Of a stretch of 64,000 nucleotides of DNA, positions 35,209 through 44,135 are shown piece after piece (position 1 is the first letter of the stretch; every line of letters starts with the position of its first letter). The notes under the pieces were generated by a model. That model searched no databases. It was not told where the DNA came from and was given only the letters and a program-made list of their open reading frames with translations. This stretch comes from Firm-04 sp045600205 (GTDB lineage Bacteria > Bacillota > Clostridia > Oscillospirales > Ruminococcaceae). The translations under genes were made by a program, and so were the position numbers. The stretch covers positions 1 through 64,000 of the forward strand of contig JAZRXM010000023.1 in assembly GCA_045600205.1 (NCBI GenBank). Reading direction: 5' to 3'.

Positions 35209-36033
35209 ATGCTCCGACACCGCGCATCAAACAGCAATTTGCCCCCAAAACGCAGAAATCTCGCGAAAACGCTGAAAATTCTCTGCGGCATCTCTTTTCT
35301 GCTCGCTTTGACCTGCACCCTCTGGTTTACCCTGACGCAGAGTCGCTCCGCAACCGTTGACCTCAAAAAAGTGAAGCTCATGCAGCTTGACCCCCCTGAA
35401 GACGGCGACCCCATTGCCATCATGCACACCACCTGCGGCGACCTCACCTACCTGCTCTATCCTTCCGAGTGTCCGAATGCCGTCGAAAATTTTGTGCAGC
35501 TTGCCGAAAACGGAACCTACGACAATACTTACATCTTCCGCGTGGAACAGGGCATCTTTTTTGCCGGCGGCGCTCCCAATCCCGATGGCTCTCTCTCAGA
35601 CGAGATCTCCAATGACGCCCCGCAGGAATCCGTCAGGCAGGAAATTACTCCGACCATGTGGCCGCTCCGCGGTGCGCTCTGTGCGCTCAAAACAAAATCG
35701 GACGGCGGATTTTTCCGCACACTGGCGGGAAAACAGGTCAGCTATAATGGCAGCCGATTCCTCGTTGCAAACAGTATCTCCATGACCGATGATATCATCG
35801 AGGGACTGAAATCACAGGGCGAGGATAACATTGTCGCACAGGCGTTTATCGAGCACGGCGGCATCCCAAATTACGCACAGCAGATCACCGTTTTCGGTCA
35901 GCTTTTCGAGGGCTTTGATGTCCTCGATGCCATTACCGATGTAGCGCTGCAAGGCGAGGAGGGCAGCTATCGCCCTGCGGAGGATATTTTGATCACATCC
36001 GTCGAAATCGGCGAATATGCAGCAAAGTCGTGA
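35209..36033 (+). CDS. Membrane-anchored cyclophilin-like protein, degenerate active site
   Basis: Cyclophilin-type protein of 274 aa. A short basic N-terminus is followed by one membrane helix (about 24-42, TLKILCGISFLLALTCTLWF region) and an external cyclophilin domain (about 60-270). The active-site loop reads FRVEQGIFFAGG where active enzymes have FHRVIDGFMIQGGD, so Arg is kept but the Phe, Met and Gln of the site are replaced. A chaperone role without full isomerase activity is inference. ATG 35209 follows AAAGGA; a TTG at 35203 is too close. Confidence 0.8.
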   Translation: MLRHRASNSNLPPKRRNLAKTLKILCGISFLLALTCTLWFTLTQSRSATVDLKKVKLMQLDPPEDGDPIAIMHTTCGDLTYLLYPSECPNAVENFVQLAENGTYDNTYIFRVEQGIFFAGGAPNPDGSLSDEISNDAPQESVRQEITPTMWPLRGALCALKTKSDGGFFRTLAGKQVSYNGSRFLVANSISMTDDIIEGLKSQGEDNIVAQAFIEHGGIPNYAQQITVFGQLFEGFDVLDAITDVALQGEEGSYRPAEDILITSVEIGEYAAKS

Positions 36034-36105
36034 CTTTTGCGAATGTTTGTTCGGCAAATTCGAAAAGAATTCTTAGGAAAAAGTTACAAAAAAGTTAAAA
36101 TTCGC

Positions 36106-36134
36106 TTTACAAAGCAGGAATATCATGGTATAAT
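36106..36134 (+). promoter_or_regulatory. Promoter of the lipoprotein cyclophilin gene
   Basis: TTTACA, 17 bases, TATAAT with TGG extended -10. Confidence 0.8.
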
Positions 36135-36178
36135 ACCTATATATGTATTGTCTGTTTTAGATAAAGGAGCTTTTTACT

Positions 36179-36961
36179 ATGCGTACCGCATTGATTTCTA
36201 AAATTGCAGCTGTTGCTGTTTGCGCTTCCCTTTCCTGCTGCTCGCTGAGTGCCTGCGGTCCAAAGGAAGTTGCCCTCGATAAAGAGGCAATCCTCAACTT
36301 CACGGCACCCGAACAGGATGAGGAAATTGCCGTCATTACCATTAAGGATTACGGCGATGTCAAAATCAAATTATTCCCCGAACAGTGTTCGAAGGGCGTT
36401 GAAAACTTCAAGACCCTGATCCAAAACGGCTACTACGATGAACTGATCTTCCATCGTGTCATCGACGGCTTTATGATCCAGGGCGGTGACCCTACCGGTA
36501 CGGGCGGCGGCGGCGATGACTGCTGGAATGACGGCGGCTTCGCGCAGACCATTTCCCCGAACCTCCATCACTTCGTTGGCGCGGTTGCTTATGCAGTCAA
36601 CCCGCAGGAGCTTCTGAACGGCAGCCAGTTCTATATTGTCACGGGCGATCAGGCAGATTCGGCTACTGTTCAGCAAATCGGTCAATACTATCAGAAAACT
36701 TTCTCCAGTGCAGTCACCAACCTTTATAACGCTTTTGGCGGCTCACCACATCTGGACGGCGATTACGAGATCTTCGGACAGGTGTTCAGCGGTCTGGAAT
36801 ACTGCCTTGATATTCAGAAGGTCAAGACAGATGCAAACAATAAGCCCACAAAACAGGTCGTGATCGAAAAAGCACAGATCGTCAAGTATGACGGCAGCGG
36901 CGTGAACTACCTCAACTATAAGGGCGAACCTACCGTCGCGGATGTCCCAAACACGAAATAA
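36179..36961 (+). CDS. Cyclophilin-type peptidyl-prolyl isomerase, lipoprotein
   Basis: Lipoprotein of 260 aa that should fold proteins outside the membrane. The lipobox is CSLSAC with C26. The isomerase active site is complete: LIFHRVIDGFMIQGGDPTGT and NGSQFYIV. An insertion near QADSATVQQIGQYYQKTF lengthens the domain relative to the short bacterial enzymes. It lies directly after the degenerate membrane-anchored homologue but has its own promoter. AAAGGAGC precedes the ATG. Confidence 0.92.
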   Translation: MRTALISKIAAVAVCASLSCCSLSACGPKEVALDKEAILNFTAPEQDEEIAVITIKDYGDVKIKLFPEQCSKGVENFKTLIQNGYYDELIFHRVIDGFMIQGGDPTGTGGGGDDCWNDGGFAQTISPNLHHFVGAVAYAVNPQELLNGSQFYIVTGDQADSATVQQIGQYYQKTFSSAVTNLYNAFGGSPHLDGDYEIFGQVFSGLEYCLDIQKVKTDANNKPTKQVVIEKAQIVKYDGSGVNYLNYKGEPTVADVPNTK

Positions 36962-37070
36962 AGGATGATGAATCCCATTGAATACGTCAAGCGGAGTATA
37001 CACCAATTTAAAAATAAAGAAAAAGTATGCTTCGAACTACAAACCACAGAGAGAACAAGGAGAGACAACC

Positions 37071-38375
37071 GTGAAAACATCTGACAGATTTGTCATCCAC
37101 GGTGGCAGAAAACTGAGCGGCGAAGTGGAAATCAGCGGCGCGAAAAACGCTGTTGTTGCCATTCTGCCTGCCACGATTCTTTGCGATGAACCGTGCGTGA
37201 TCGAAAACGTCCCCGACATCAGTGATGTCACGATTACACTGCAAATTCTTAAAGAACTGGGCGCAAAAGTTGAATGTCTGGGTCCGCACACCTACCGCGT
37301 GGACGCCACAGGCATCAAAAGCTGCTGCGTACCCTACGAAAGTGCAAGAAAAATGCGTGCATCCTACTATTTCATGGGTGCATTGCTCGGAAAATACGGT
37401 CATGCGCGTGTTTCTATGCCCGGCGGCTGCCCCCTCGGAACACGCCCCATCGACCAGCATGAGAAAGCGTTCCGTAAACTGAGTGCCGTTTGCGTCACAG
37501 ACCGCGGTATGGTAGATATCACCACTCCAAACGGTCTGATCGGCGACCATATCTTCTTTGATGTGGTTACGGTCGGTGCTACCATGAACGCAATCCTCGC
37601 TGCCGTCAAGGCGAAGGGCCTGACCGTCATTGAGAATGCTGCCAAGGAGCCGCATATCGTTGACCTTGCGAGCTTTTTGAACTCCATGGGTGCCGATATC
37701 ATGGGCGCAGGCACCGATACCATCAAGATTCGCGGCGTGGATTATCTGCACGGTACCGAATACGCCGTCATCCCGGATCAGATCGAAGCCGGCACCTATA
37801 TGGTCGCTGCTGCGGCAACAGGCGGCGATGTTCTCATCAAGAACGTCATCCCGAAACATCTGGAGTCGATCATCTCGGTTATGGAGAAAATCGGCGTTCA
37901 CATTGATCAGTATGACGACAGCGTCCGCGTCAGCGTGGACGGTCCGCTCGTCAAAACAAGCGTCAAAACAAGACCGCATCCCGGCTTCCCTACCGATATG
38001 CAGCCCCAGATCTCTGCTCTGCTTTGTCTGGCAGAAGGCACCTCGATGATCAAAGAGGGCGTATCTGAACAGAGATTCCAGTATGTGGACGAGCTTCGCC
38101 GCATGGGCGCGGATATTCAGGTGGACGGTAAGGTCGCTGTCATCGAAGGTACCGGAAAACTGAGCGGCGCACCGGTCAAAGCTTGCGATTTGCGCGCAGG
38201 TGCTGCTCTCATGATCGCTGGTCTGGCTGCAAGCGGTGTCACTTATGTTGAAGATATTTTCCACATCGAGCGCGGTTATGCCGATATGGAAGGCAAACTC
38301 CGTGCGCTTGGTGCGGAAATTACGAAAGAATACGGCACTGTCAGCAACGCTGAACAGGAAGCAAATGTTGGTTAA
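37071..38375 (+). CDS. murA: UDP-N-acetylglucosamine 1-carboxyvinyltransferase
   Basis: MurA (434 aa) transfers enolpyruvate from PEP to UDP-GlcNAc, the first committed step of peptidoglycan synthesis. The substrate block is GEVEISGAKNAVVAILPA. The catalytic Cys is C120 in MPGGCPLGTRPIDQH, as in fosfomycin-sensitive enzymes. The C-terminus has DLRAGAALMIAGLAA and the ERGY block. The start is GTG at 37071 with AAGGAGAG 7 bases before it. An in-frame TTG at 36978 with its own AAAGGATG would add 31 residues not usual in the family. Confidence 0.95.
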   Translation: MKTSDRFVIHGGRKLSGEVEISGAKNAVVAILPATILCDEPCVIENVPDISDVTITLQILKELGAKVECLGPHTYRVDATGIKSCCVPYESARKMRASYYFMGALLGKYGHARVSMPGGCPLGTRPIDQHEKAFRKLSAVCVTDRGMVDITTPNGLIGDHIFFDVVTVGATMNAILAAVKAKGLTVIENAAKEPHIVDLASFLNSMGADIMGAGTDTIKIRGVDYLHGTEYAVIPDQIEAGTYMVAAAATGGDVLIKNVIPKHLESIISVMEKIGVHIDQYDDSVRVSVDGPLVKTSVKTRPHPGFPTDMQPQISALLCLAEGTSMIKEGVSEQRFQYVDELRRMGADIQVDGKVAVIEGTGKLSGAPVKACDLRAGAALMIAGLAASGVTYVEDIFHIERGYADMEGKLRALGAEITKEYGTVSNAEQEANVG

Positions 38376-38384
38376 TGCAAAGCA

Positions 38385-38412
38385 AAAAGGGCGAAGTAAT
38401 TCGCCCTTTTTT
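38385..38412 (+). terminator. Terminator of murA
   Basis: AAAAGGGCGAA and TTCGCCCTTTT around a 4-base loop, with a run of T. Confidence 0.92.
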
Positions 38413-38441
38413 ATATGAAAATAGAAAGGATCGCAAAACGT

Positions 38442-39227
38442 ATGGCTCGTATTTACTCGCTGTTCAGTTCCAGCCGCGGAAATGCAACGTTTTTAGGTAC
38501 ACCGCACGGCGGCGTTCTGATCGACGCAGGTGTGACTTACCGTAAACTGGAAGCCGCTATGGATCGCTGTGGACTGCCTATGGATGCGATTCAGGGTGTT
38601 TTTGTGACGCATGACCACTCCGATCATATCCGCGGGCTGAAAGCACTCTCTGCAAAGCTGCATATCCCGATTTACGCCCAAAGCCGCACGCTTCGCAATC
38701 TGATTGATTCCGAGGAACTTGCTCCTTCTGCTATCCTTTCGGAAATCGGCAGCGGCAGCATCGCCATTGCAGATATGCAGTTGACTGCCTTCAATACCCC
38801 GCACGATACCGAACAAAGCTGCGGATATCGCATTGAAATGCCGGATGGACGGATCTGCGCGGTTTGCACAGACCTCGGGCATATCACAAAAACCGTTGAG
38901 GACGCGCTGACCGGTTGCAATCTCGTGCTGCTGGAGGCAAATTACGACGAGCAAATGCTCAAAAACGGTCCGTATCCACCATATGTCAAGGCGCGGATTT
39001 TGTCCGAAAACGGACACCTTTCCAATAAAGACTGCGCGGCACAGGCAATCAAATTGCTGCAAACTGGTACCACACGACTGCTGCTGGGACACCTGAGTCA
39101 GGAAAATAACCGCCCCGAACTTGCCGACCATGTCGTATCATCGGCATTGACGGGTTTTGTGCGCGGGCAGGATTATCTGCTGGAAGTCGCAAAAGTCGAA
39201 ACAACAGGGGAGATGACCGTATTTTGA
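38442..39227 (+). CDS. MBL-fold metallohydrolase, WalJ/YycJ type
   Basis: Metallo-beta-lactamase fold protein of 261 aa in the WalJ/YycJ group, a predicted 5'-3' exonuclease-like hydrolase in the cytoplasm. Metal ligands are in VTHDHSDHIRGL, with further His at NTPHDTEQS and GHLSQENNRPE. ATG 38442 follows GAAAGGATC; an earlier ATG at 38415 lies in the terminator tail and is unlikely. In Bacillus walJ sits with walRK; here it is next to murA and rlmH. It ends on TGATG, overlapping rlmH. Confidence 0.88.
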   Translation: MARIYSLFSSSRGNATFLGTPHGGVLIDAGVTYRKLEAAMDRCGLPMDAIQGVFVTHDHSDHIRGLKALSAKLHIPIYAQSRTLRNLIDSEELAPSAILSEIGSGSIAIADMQLTAFNTPHDTEQSCGYRIEMPDGRICAVCTDLGHITKTVEDALTGCNLVLLEANYDEQMLKNGPYPPYVKARILSENGHLSNKDCAAQAIKLLQTGTTRLLLGHLSQENNRPELADHVVSSALTGFVRGQDYLLEVAKVETTGEMTVF

Positions 39228-39697
39228 TGCACCTTAGACTGATTACCGTTGGAAAATTAAAGGAGCAATGGCTCCGCGACGGCTTCGATGAGTACGCAAA
39301 GCGTTTGCAGCGGTACTGCAAGGCGGAACTGGTGGAATTGCCGGAAGCAAAACTATCGGAAACGCCCTCCGCAGCGGAAATTGCTGCCGCGCTGGATGCC
39401 GAGGGAAAGGAAATCCTCAAACGCTGTGAGGGATGCGTCATTGCGATGTGTATTGAGGGCAAGCTGTTGTCCAGTGAACAACTTTCTAAGAAAATGGACG
39501 ATTTTGCACAGAAAAGCGGTACGGTGTGCTTTGTGATCGGCAGCAGCTTCGGTTTACATGAGAGTGTCAAACAACGCGCTGATCTGCGGCTTTCCATGTC
39601 GCCAATGACGTTTACGCATCAGATTGCACGCGTGCTGCTCATGGAGCAGATCTATCGCGCCTATCAGATCTCAACGGGCGGCAAGTACCATAAATGA
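39227..39697 (+). CDS. rlmH: 23S rRNA pseudouridine(1915) N3-methyltransferase
   Basis: RlmH (156 aa), a SPOUT methyltransferase that modifies position 1915 of 23S rRNA in assembled ribosomes. Family marks are the start MHLRLITVGKLKEQW, FVIGSSFGLHESVK in the knot and the end MTFTHQIARVLLMEQIYRAYQ...GGKYHK, typical for the family. Its ATG overlaps the TGA of the gene before. Repeat copy R3 begins directly after its stop. Confidence 0.96.
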   Translation: MHLRLITVGKLKEQWLRDGFDEYAKRLQRYCKAELVELPEAKLSETPSAAEIAAALDAEGKEILKRCEGCVIAMCIEGKLLSSEQLSKKMDDFAQKSGTVCFVIGSSFGLHESVKQRADLRLSMSPMTFTHQIARVLLMEQIYRAYQISTGGKYHK

Positions 39698-39762
39698 GGT
39701 GCCTGCGGCGTTGATAATGGGAAGGAGTCCCCATAATAAATGCATCGCAGATACAACTATAT
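39698..39762. repeat. Mosaic intergenic repeat, copy R3
   Basis: This short copy starts at the rlmH stop with GGTGCCTGCGGCG (also at 44140-44152 and 44424-44436), continues with AATGGGA...GTCCCCATAATAA, and ends with ATGCATCGCAGATACAAC, identical to 6957-6974. It lies between the tails of rlmH and aspS. Confidence 0.75.
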
Positions 39763-39771
39763 CTAAAAATG

Positions 39772-39797
39772 AAAGCGTGTTCCGAGGAACACGCTTT
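39772..39797. terminator. Bidirectional terminator between rlmH and aspS
   Basis: AAAGCGTGTTCC and GGAACACGCTTT form a 12-bp stem with a T-rich end on the plus strand and TTT plus TAGATA on the minus strand. It lies 8 bases after the aspS stop. Confidence 0.82.
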
Positions 39798-39804
39798 TCT
39801 CATG

Positions 39805-41544
39805 TTATGCTTCTTCACGAATCTGAATGTTCGCTTCACGAAGCTGCTGCTCCGTCACCTGCGAAGGTGCGCCCAACAGCAGATCCTGCGCATTGCCGTT
39901 CAGCGGGAACGCAATGACGTTGCGAATCGTTTCTGTATCTGCAAGCAGCATGATCATACGGTCGATACCGGGTGCCATGCCTGCGTGAGGCGGTGCGCCA
40001 TACTGGAATGCCGTGTAAAGTGCGGAGAATCTTGCCGCAAGCTCCTCCTCGGTGTATCCTGCCAGCGCAAACGCTTTCTTCATGATGTCTACACTGTGAT
40101 TGCGGACTGCGCCGGATGCCAGCTCAATGCCGTTGCAGACCAAGTCGTACTGATATGCCAGAATCTCCAGCGGATCCTGATTGTTCAGCGCGTCCAGACC
40201 ACCCTGCGGCATCGAGAACGGGTTGTGCGTGAAGTCCAGTTTGTGCGTTTCTTCGTTGATCTCGTACATCGGGAAGTCAACTACAAAGCAGAAACGGAAT
40301 GCGTCTTTCTCAATGAGATCGAGGTTTTCACCCAGCCATGTACGGATCTGTCCTGCATAGCTGTCTACGATCTTGGCGGTATCGGAAATGAAGAAGATGG
40401 TTTCGCCCTCTTTGATGCCAGAAATCTTGCGGATCTCTGCACGCTGCTCATCGGTCAGGAATTTGTCAATCGGTCCCTTGAAAATGTCGCCTGCGGCTGT
40501 CAGATAGCCCAGACCCTTCATGCCGATGGATGTTGCAAATTGCAGCGAATTTTCAAAGAATTTCTTCGAGCAGGCAGAGCAGTCTGCCACAATACCACGG
40601 ACAGGACGTCCTTTGAATGCCTTGAACTCAACATTTGCAAAGAAATCAGTCAGGTCAATGATCTCCAGCGGGTTGCGCAGGTCAGGCTTATCACTGCCGT
40701 ACTTGAGCATGGACTCGCGGTAGGTGATGCGGCGGAACGGTGCGTCGGAAATCTTCTTATCGCCTGCAAATTCCTTGAAGGTCTCAGAAATGACCTTTTC
40801 GCAAACTGCCAGTACTTCATCCTGTGTTGCAAACGCCATTTCAAAGTCAAGCTGATAGAATTCTCCGGGTGAACGGTCCTGACGGGCATCTTCATCACGG
40901 AAGCAGGGCGCGATCTGGAAATATTTGTTGAAGCCGGATACCATCAGCAATTGCTTGAACTGCTGCGGTGCCTGCGGAAGTGCATAGAACTTACCCTTGT
41001 GCTTGCGGCTCGGTACCAGAAAATCACGGGCACCCTCAGGAGAAGATGCAGTCAGGATCGGTGTCTGGATATCAAGGAAGCCCATATCCTCCATCTTCTT
41101 GCGCAGATAGGAGATGACGCGGGAACGCAGCACGATGTTGTTGTGCAGTGCGGGGTTTCTGAGGTCGAGGTAGCGGTACTTCAGACGGACTTCCTCACGG
41201 GTTTCGTGGGAATCTGCCGGGCTGAACGGCAGCATGGATTTGCAGGGTCCGAGCAGTTCCATCTCGGTGACATGGACCTCTACATAACCCGTTGCCAGCT
41301 TGGCATTGACGGTTTCTGCGTCACGCTCGACTACCTTACCGGTAACGCTGATGACGGACTCTCTGCCGATGCCTTCGAGCTTGGAGCCGTCCTGAAATAC
41401 GACCTGTGTGATGCCTGTTTCGTCACGAAGGTCCAGGAAAATGACGCCGCCGTGGTCGCGGATGGTGTCAACCCAACCTGCAAGAGATACGGTCTGACCG
41501 ATGTTTTCTTGACGCAGGTCGTTGCACATGACAGTGCGGTACAT
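39805..41544 (-). CDS. aspS: Aspartate--tRNA ligase
   Basis: Bacterial-type AspRS (579 aa), charging tRNA(Asp). An N-terminal OB anticodon domain (about 1-110, VSLAGWVDTIRDHGGVIFLDLRD region) is followed by the class II core with SPQQFKQLL-like (QAPQQFKQLLMVSG) and FRDEDARQDRSPGEFYQLD motifs, a GAD insertion domain and motif 3 GMAPGIDRMIMLLA. ATG 41544 follows GGAGGAATTC; an ATG five codons earlier contains the binding site and is rejected. A T-box lies upstream. Confidence 0.97.
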   Translation of the reverse strand: MYRTVMCNDLRQENIGQTVSLAGWVDTIRDHGGVIFLDLRDETGITQVVFQDGSKLEGIGRESVISVTGKVVERDAETVNAKLATGYVEVHVTEMELLGPCKSMLPFSPADSHETREEVRLKYRYLDLRNPALHNNIVLRSRVISYLRKKMEDMGFLDIQTPILTASSPEGARDFLVPSRKHKGKFYALPQAPQQFKQLLMVSGFNKYFQIAPCFRDEDARQDRSPGEFYQLDFEMAFATQDEVLAVCEKVISETFKEFAGDKKISDAPFRRITYRESMLKYGSDKPDLRNPLEIIDLTDFFANVEFKAFKGRPVRGIVADCSACSKKFFENSLQFATSIGMKGLGYLTAAGDIFKGPIDKFLTDEQRAEIRKISGIKEGETIFFISDTAKIVDSYAGQIRTWLGENLDLIEKDAFRFCFVVDFPMYEINEETHKLDFTHNPFSMPQGGLDALNNQDPLEILAYQYDLVCNGIELASGAVRNHSVDIMKKAFALAGYTEEELAARFSALYTAFQYGAPPHAGMAPGIDRMIMLLADTETIRNVIAFPLNGNAQDLLLGAPSQVTEQQLREANIQIREEA

Positions 41545-41562
41545 AGTGAATTCCTCCATTCA

Positions 41563-41847
41563 ATTTGCGGACAAAATAAAAAACGCCCCAAAGCATTCCG
41601 CAGCCGCCTGCGCAATACTTCGGGACGAGCATTTCATATCTGAAAAACCCGCGGTGCCACCCGAATTAACGAACCGAGATCCGTTCTCTTTTATGGGGCA
41701 TTTTGTGGGATGCTTCGCGGGAATCCCGCAAAGCCCTGCATGGTGTATGCAGGCGAGTGTTGCCGCTGCTGATACTTTCCGCGGCAGTGCTTTCAGCCTG
41801 TGGCACTTGCCTCTCTGGTCGGATTTCCGTGGAGCAGGGGTCTCTGC
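41563..41847 (-). promoter_or_regulatory. T-box leader of aspS
   Basis: On the minus strand the T-box sequence GGGTGGCACCGCGGG is at 41662-41648. It is followed by a long terminator stem (41627-41584) and a T-run (41583-41573) ahead of the start. Upstream sequence to the promoter folds into long hairpins as expected for Stem I, including an AGAGAGGC stretch. Uncharged tRNA should bind and favour the antiterminator. The specifier triplet could not be placed with certainty; Asp (GAC) is expected. Confidence 0.93.
41584..41627 (-). terminator. T-box terminator stem of aspS
   Basis: Two 20-base arms (CGTCCCGAAGTATTGCGCAG and its partner) pair around GCGG with a few mismatches, followed by TTTTTTATTTT on the minus strand. 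Confidence 0.9.
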
Positions 41848-41852
41848 ATTTT

Positions 41853-41881
41853 ATTTTATGCAGTTTTCGGCGATTTGTCAA
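41853..41881 (-). promoter_or_regulatory. Promoter of aspS
   Basis: On the minus strand TTGACA, 17 bases, TAAAAT, about 310 bases before the start, leaving room for the T-box. Confidence 0.82.
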
Positions 41882-42054
41882 GGGGTTTTGGCACGGTTTT
41901 CGGATTTCCTCAATTTTCACAAAAACCACGCATTCATCTGATTTCTGCTTGTAGAAAAAGTTGAGCGGGCGCATCCCGCTTTGCTTTTGACGAAATCCCT
42001 ATGTCTGCATCGGTTCATGGCGCTTATTTTGTCACCGCTGCGCCGAAAAACAGG

Positions 42055-42083
42055 TTGCACTTTCCGAGAAAATATGCTATAAT
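42055..42083 (+). promoter_or_regulatory. Promoter of the amidohydrolase gene
   Basis: TTGCAC, 17 bases, TATAAT with TGC extended -10. The stretch 41882-42054 before it shows nothing else that I can name. Confidence 0.78.
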
Positions 42084-42123
42084 AAAAGTTGAAACCTATT
42101 TTTGTAAGAACGGAGGCGACGCA

Positions 42124-43272
42124 ATGCGCATCTTCAATGCTTTGCTGATGCCCATGGACGGCTCAGACCCGTTTCACGGCTGGATTGACGTCACAAACGG
42201 GAAAATCTCTGCCATCGGACACGGTGACTGCTCCCATTTCGATACCGACCTTGACGCGCAGGGCGGTACGCTGCTGCCCGGATTCCTCGATATCCACACC
42301 CACCTCGGCATCATCGAGGACGGCATGGACTTCGAGGGCGACGACTGCAACGAGGCAACGGAACCTTTTACTCCGCATTTGCGCGCAATGGATGCCATCA
42401 ACCCGTTTGATTCCTGCTTTATGGATGCCGCAAACCGCGGAATTACAACCGTTTTATCTTGCCCCGGCAGCGCAAATCCCTGCGGCGGCAGTATCCTTGC
42501 CATGAAAACAGTCGGCTGCATTGTGGACGATATGGCTCTGAAAACAGTCGGGATGAAATTTGCACTGGGCGAAAATCCCAAAACCGTTTACGACCACCGC
42601 GACGAAATGCCCGTCACACGTATGGCGACTGCTGCCATTATCCGCGAGGGACTCAAAAAAGCACAGCGATATCAGGAGGATCTGGAAGCCGCGCAAAAGG
42701 ACAGCGACCTTACTCCGCCTGAACTCGATATGAAATGTGAGGCACTGCTGCCGATCCTGAGCGGGGAACAGATCGCATTTTTCCACTGTCACCGCGCCGA
42801 CGATATGGCGACTGCCATGCGCATTGCAAGGGAATTTTCCCTCAAACTCGTGCTGATTCATGCAACGGAAGGTTACCGCATTGCCGATACGCTCGCAAAA
42901 GCGCAGGTTCCTGTCATTGTCGGTCCGCTCATGGGTACGCGCTGCAAGCCCGAACTGCGCGGTATGCATATCGAAAATGCCGCAAAATTACAGGCGGCAG
43001 GCGTCAAAATGGCAATCTGTACCGATCATCCGGAAGTCCCGATCGAATATCTCCCTGCATCGGGAGTTGTTGCGAAAAACGGCGGTCTTTCGCAGGATGC
43101 CGCGCTCCGCGCCCTTACCATTGATGCCGCCGAAATCGCAGGCATCGCTGACCGCGTGGGATGCATCCGCGAGGGATCGGATGCCGATTTGCAACTATAT
43201 GCACCAAATATTGACCCGCTTGCGCTGGACGCCAAACCGCTTTGGGTCATGATAAACGGCAAACGGATCTGA
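42124..43272 (+). CDS. Amidohydrolase family protein
   Basis: Metal-dependent hydrolase of 382 aa in the imidazolonepropionase/dihydroorotase superfamily. Metal ligands are seen in LLPGFLDIHTHLG, a His in IAFFHCHRADD, a His in LVLIHATEGYRI and the Asp in AICTDHPEVP. The C-terminal IREGSDADLQLY block returns to the small beta domain. The substrate is not known; a cyclic amide is likely from the family. CGGAGGCG precedes the ATG. It is 20 bases ahead of the fumarase subunit gene and probably cotranscribed. Confidence 0.86.
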   Translation: MRIFNALLMPMDGSDPFHGWIDVTNGKISAIGHGDCSHFDTDLDAQGGTLLPGFLDIHTHLGIIEDGMDFEGDDCNEATEPFTPHLRAMDAINPFDSCFMDAANRGITTVLSCPGSANPCGGSILAMKTVGCIVDDMALKTVGMKFALGENPKTVYDHRDEMPVTRMATAAIIREGLKKAQRYQEDLEAAQKDSDLTPPELDMKCEALLPILSGEQIAFFHCHRADDMATAMRIAREFSLKLVLIHATEGYRIADTLAKAQVPVIVGPLMGTRCKPELRGMHIENAAKLQAAGVKMAICTDHPEVPIEYLPASGVVAKNGGLSQDAALRALTIDAAEIAGIADRVGCIREGSDADLQLYAPNIDPLALDAKPLWVMINGKRI

Positions 43273-43292
43273 AATACAAAGGAGAATTTGAT

Positions 43293-44135
43293 ATGAGAGA
43301 AATCCACGTAGATACGATTACCGCGAGGATACGCGAACTTTGCATTCAGGCAAACAGTGTACTGCCGAAATCTCTGGAGGACTGTATCCGCTGCGGCAAA
43401 GAGAAAGAACAATCTCCCGCAGGCAAAAGCGTGTTTGAGGACCTGTGCGCAAACCTCGATGCTGCGCGTGAAACTGGTCTGCCGATTTGTCAGGACACGG
43501 GCATGGCTGTCATTTTCATGCGCGTGGGTCAGGATGTTCATATCATCGGCGGTGATCTCCATGAGGCGGTCAACAAAGGCGTTGCGGCAGGCTATCTGGA
43601 CGGATATCTGCGCTGCTCGGTCGTCAGTGACCCGCTGGAGCGCGTCAATTCGGGCAACAATACCCCCGCCGTGCTGCATCTGGATATTGTGGCTGGCGAT
43701 CAGATCGAGATCGACGTTTGCCCCAAAGGCTTCGGCAGCGAGAACATGAGCGCTCTGCGGATGTTTACGCCCGCTGCAACCGAGGACGACCTCGTGGCTT
43801 TTGTCACCGATGCGATTCGGAAAGCAGGAAGCAATCCTTGCCCTCCGATCGTGGTTGGCGTGGGCATCGGCGGCGATTTTGAAGTCTGTGCGTACCTTGC
43901 CAAAAAAGCACTCTGCCGCGATGTTGCCAAGCGCAACGAAAATCCGCGCTATGCCGCACTGGAAGCCAAAATGCTCGAATCAGTCAACAAATTGGGCATC
44001 GGTCCGCAGGGCTTCGGCGGTACCGTGACCGCCCTTGCCGTCAACATTGAACAGGGCGCGACCCATATTGCGGGACTGCCGATCGCGGTCAACGTGGGCT
44101 GCCATGTGACCCGCCACGCATCTGCTGTGATTTGA
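43293..44135 (+). CDS. Fumarate hydratase alpha subunit, class I
   Basis: Alpha subunit (280 aa) of an iron-sulfur class I hydro-lyase (fumarase or L-tartrate dehydratase). The first cluster Cys is in GLPICQDTGMAVIF. Other family blocks are RVNSGNNTPAVLHLD, GSENMSALRMF and GVGIGGDFEVCAYLAKKAL. The enzyme needs a beta subunit, usually encoded directly downstream. Here the next 390 bases hold only repeat sequence and no beta gene occurs later in the window. AAAGGAG precedes the ATG. Confidence 0.92.
   Translation: MREIHVDTITARIRELCIQANSVLPKSLEDCIRCGKEKEQSPAGKSVFEDLCANLDAARETGLPICQDTGMAVIFMRVGQDVHIIGGDLHEAVNKGVAAGYLDGYLRCSVVSDPLERVNSGNNTPAVLHLDIVAGDQIEIDVCPKGFGSENMSALRMFTPAATEDDLVAFVTDAIRKAGSNPCPPIVVGVGIGGDFEVCAYLAKKALCRDVAKRNENPRYAALEAKMLESVNKLGIGPQGFGGTVTALAVNIEQGATHIAGLPIAVNVGCHVTRHASAVI

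Noticed and set aside
36978..37070. A longer murA starting at TTG 36978
   Set aside because: The added 31 residues are not typical for MurA, and GTG 37071 has a better placed binding site.
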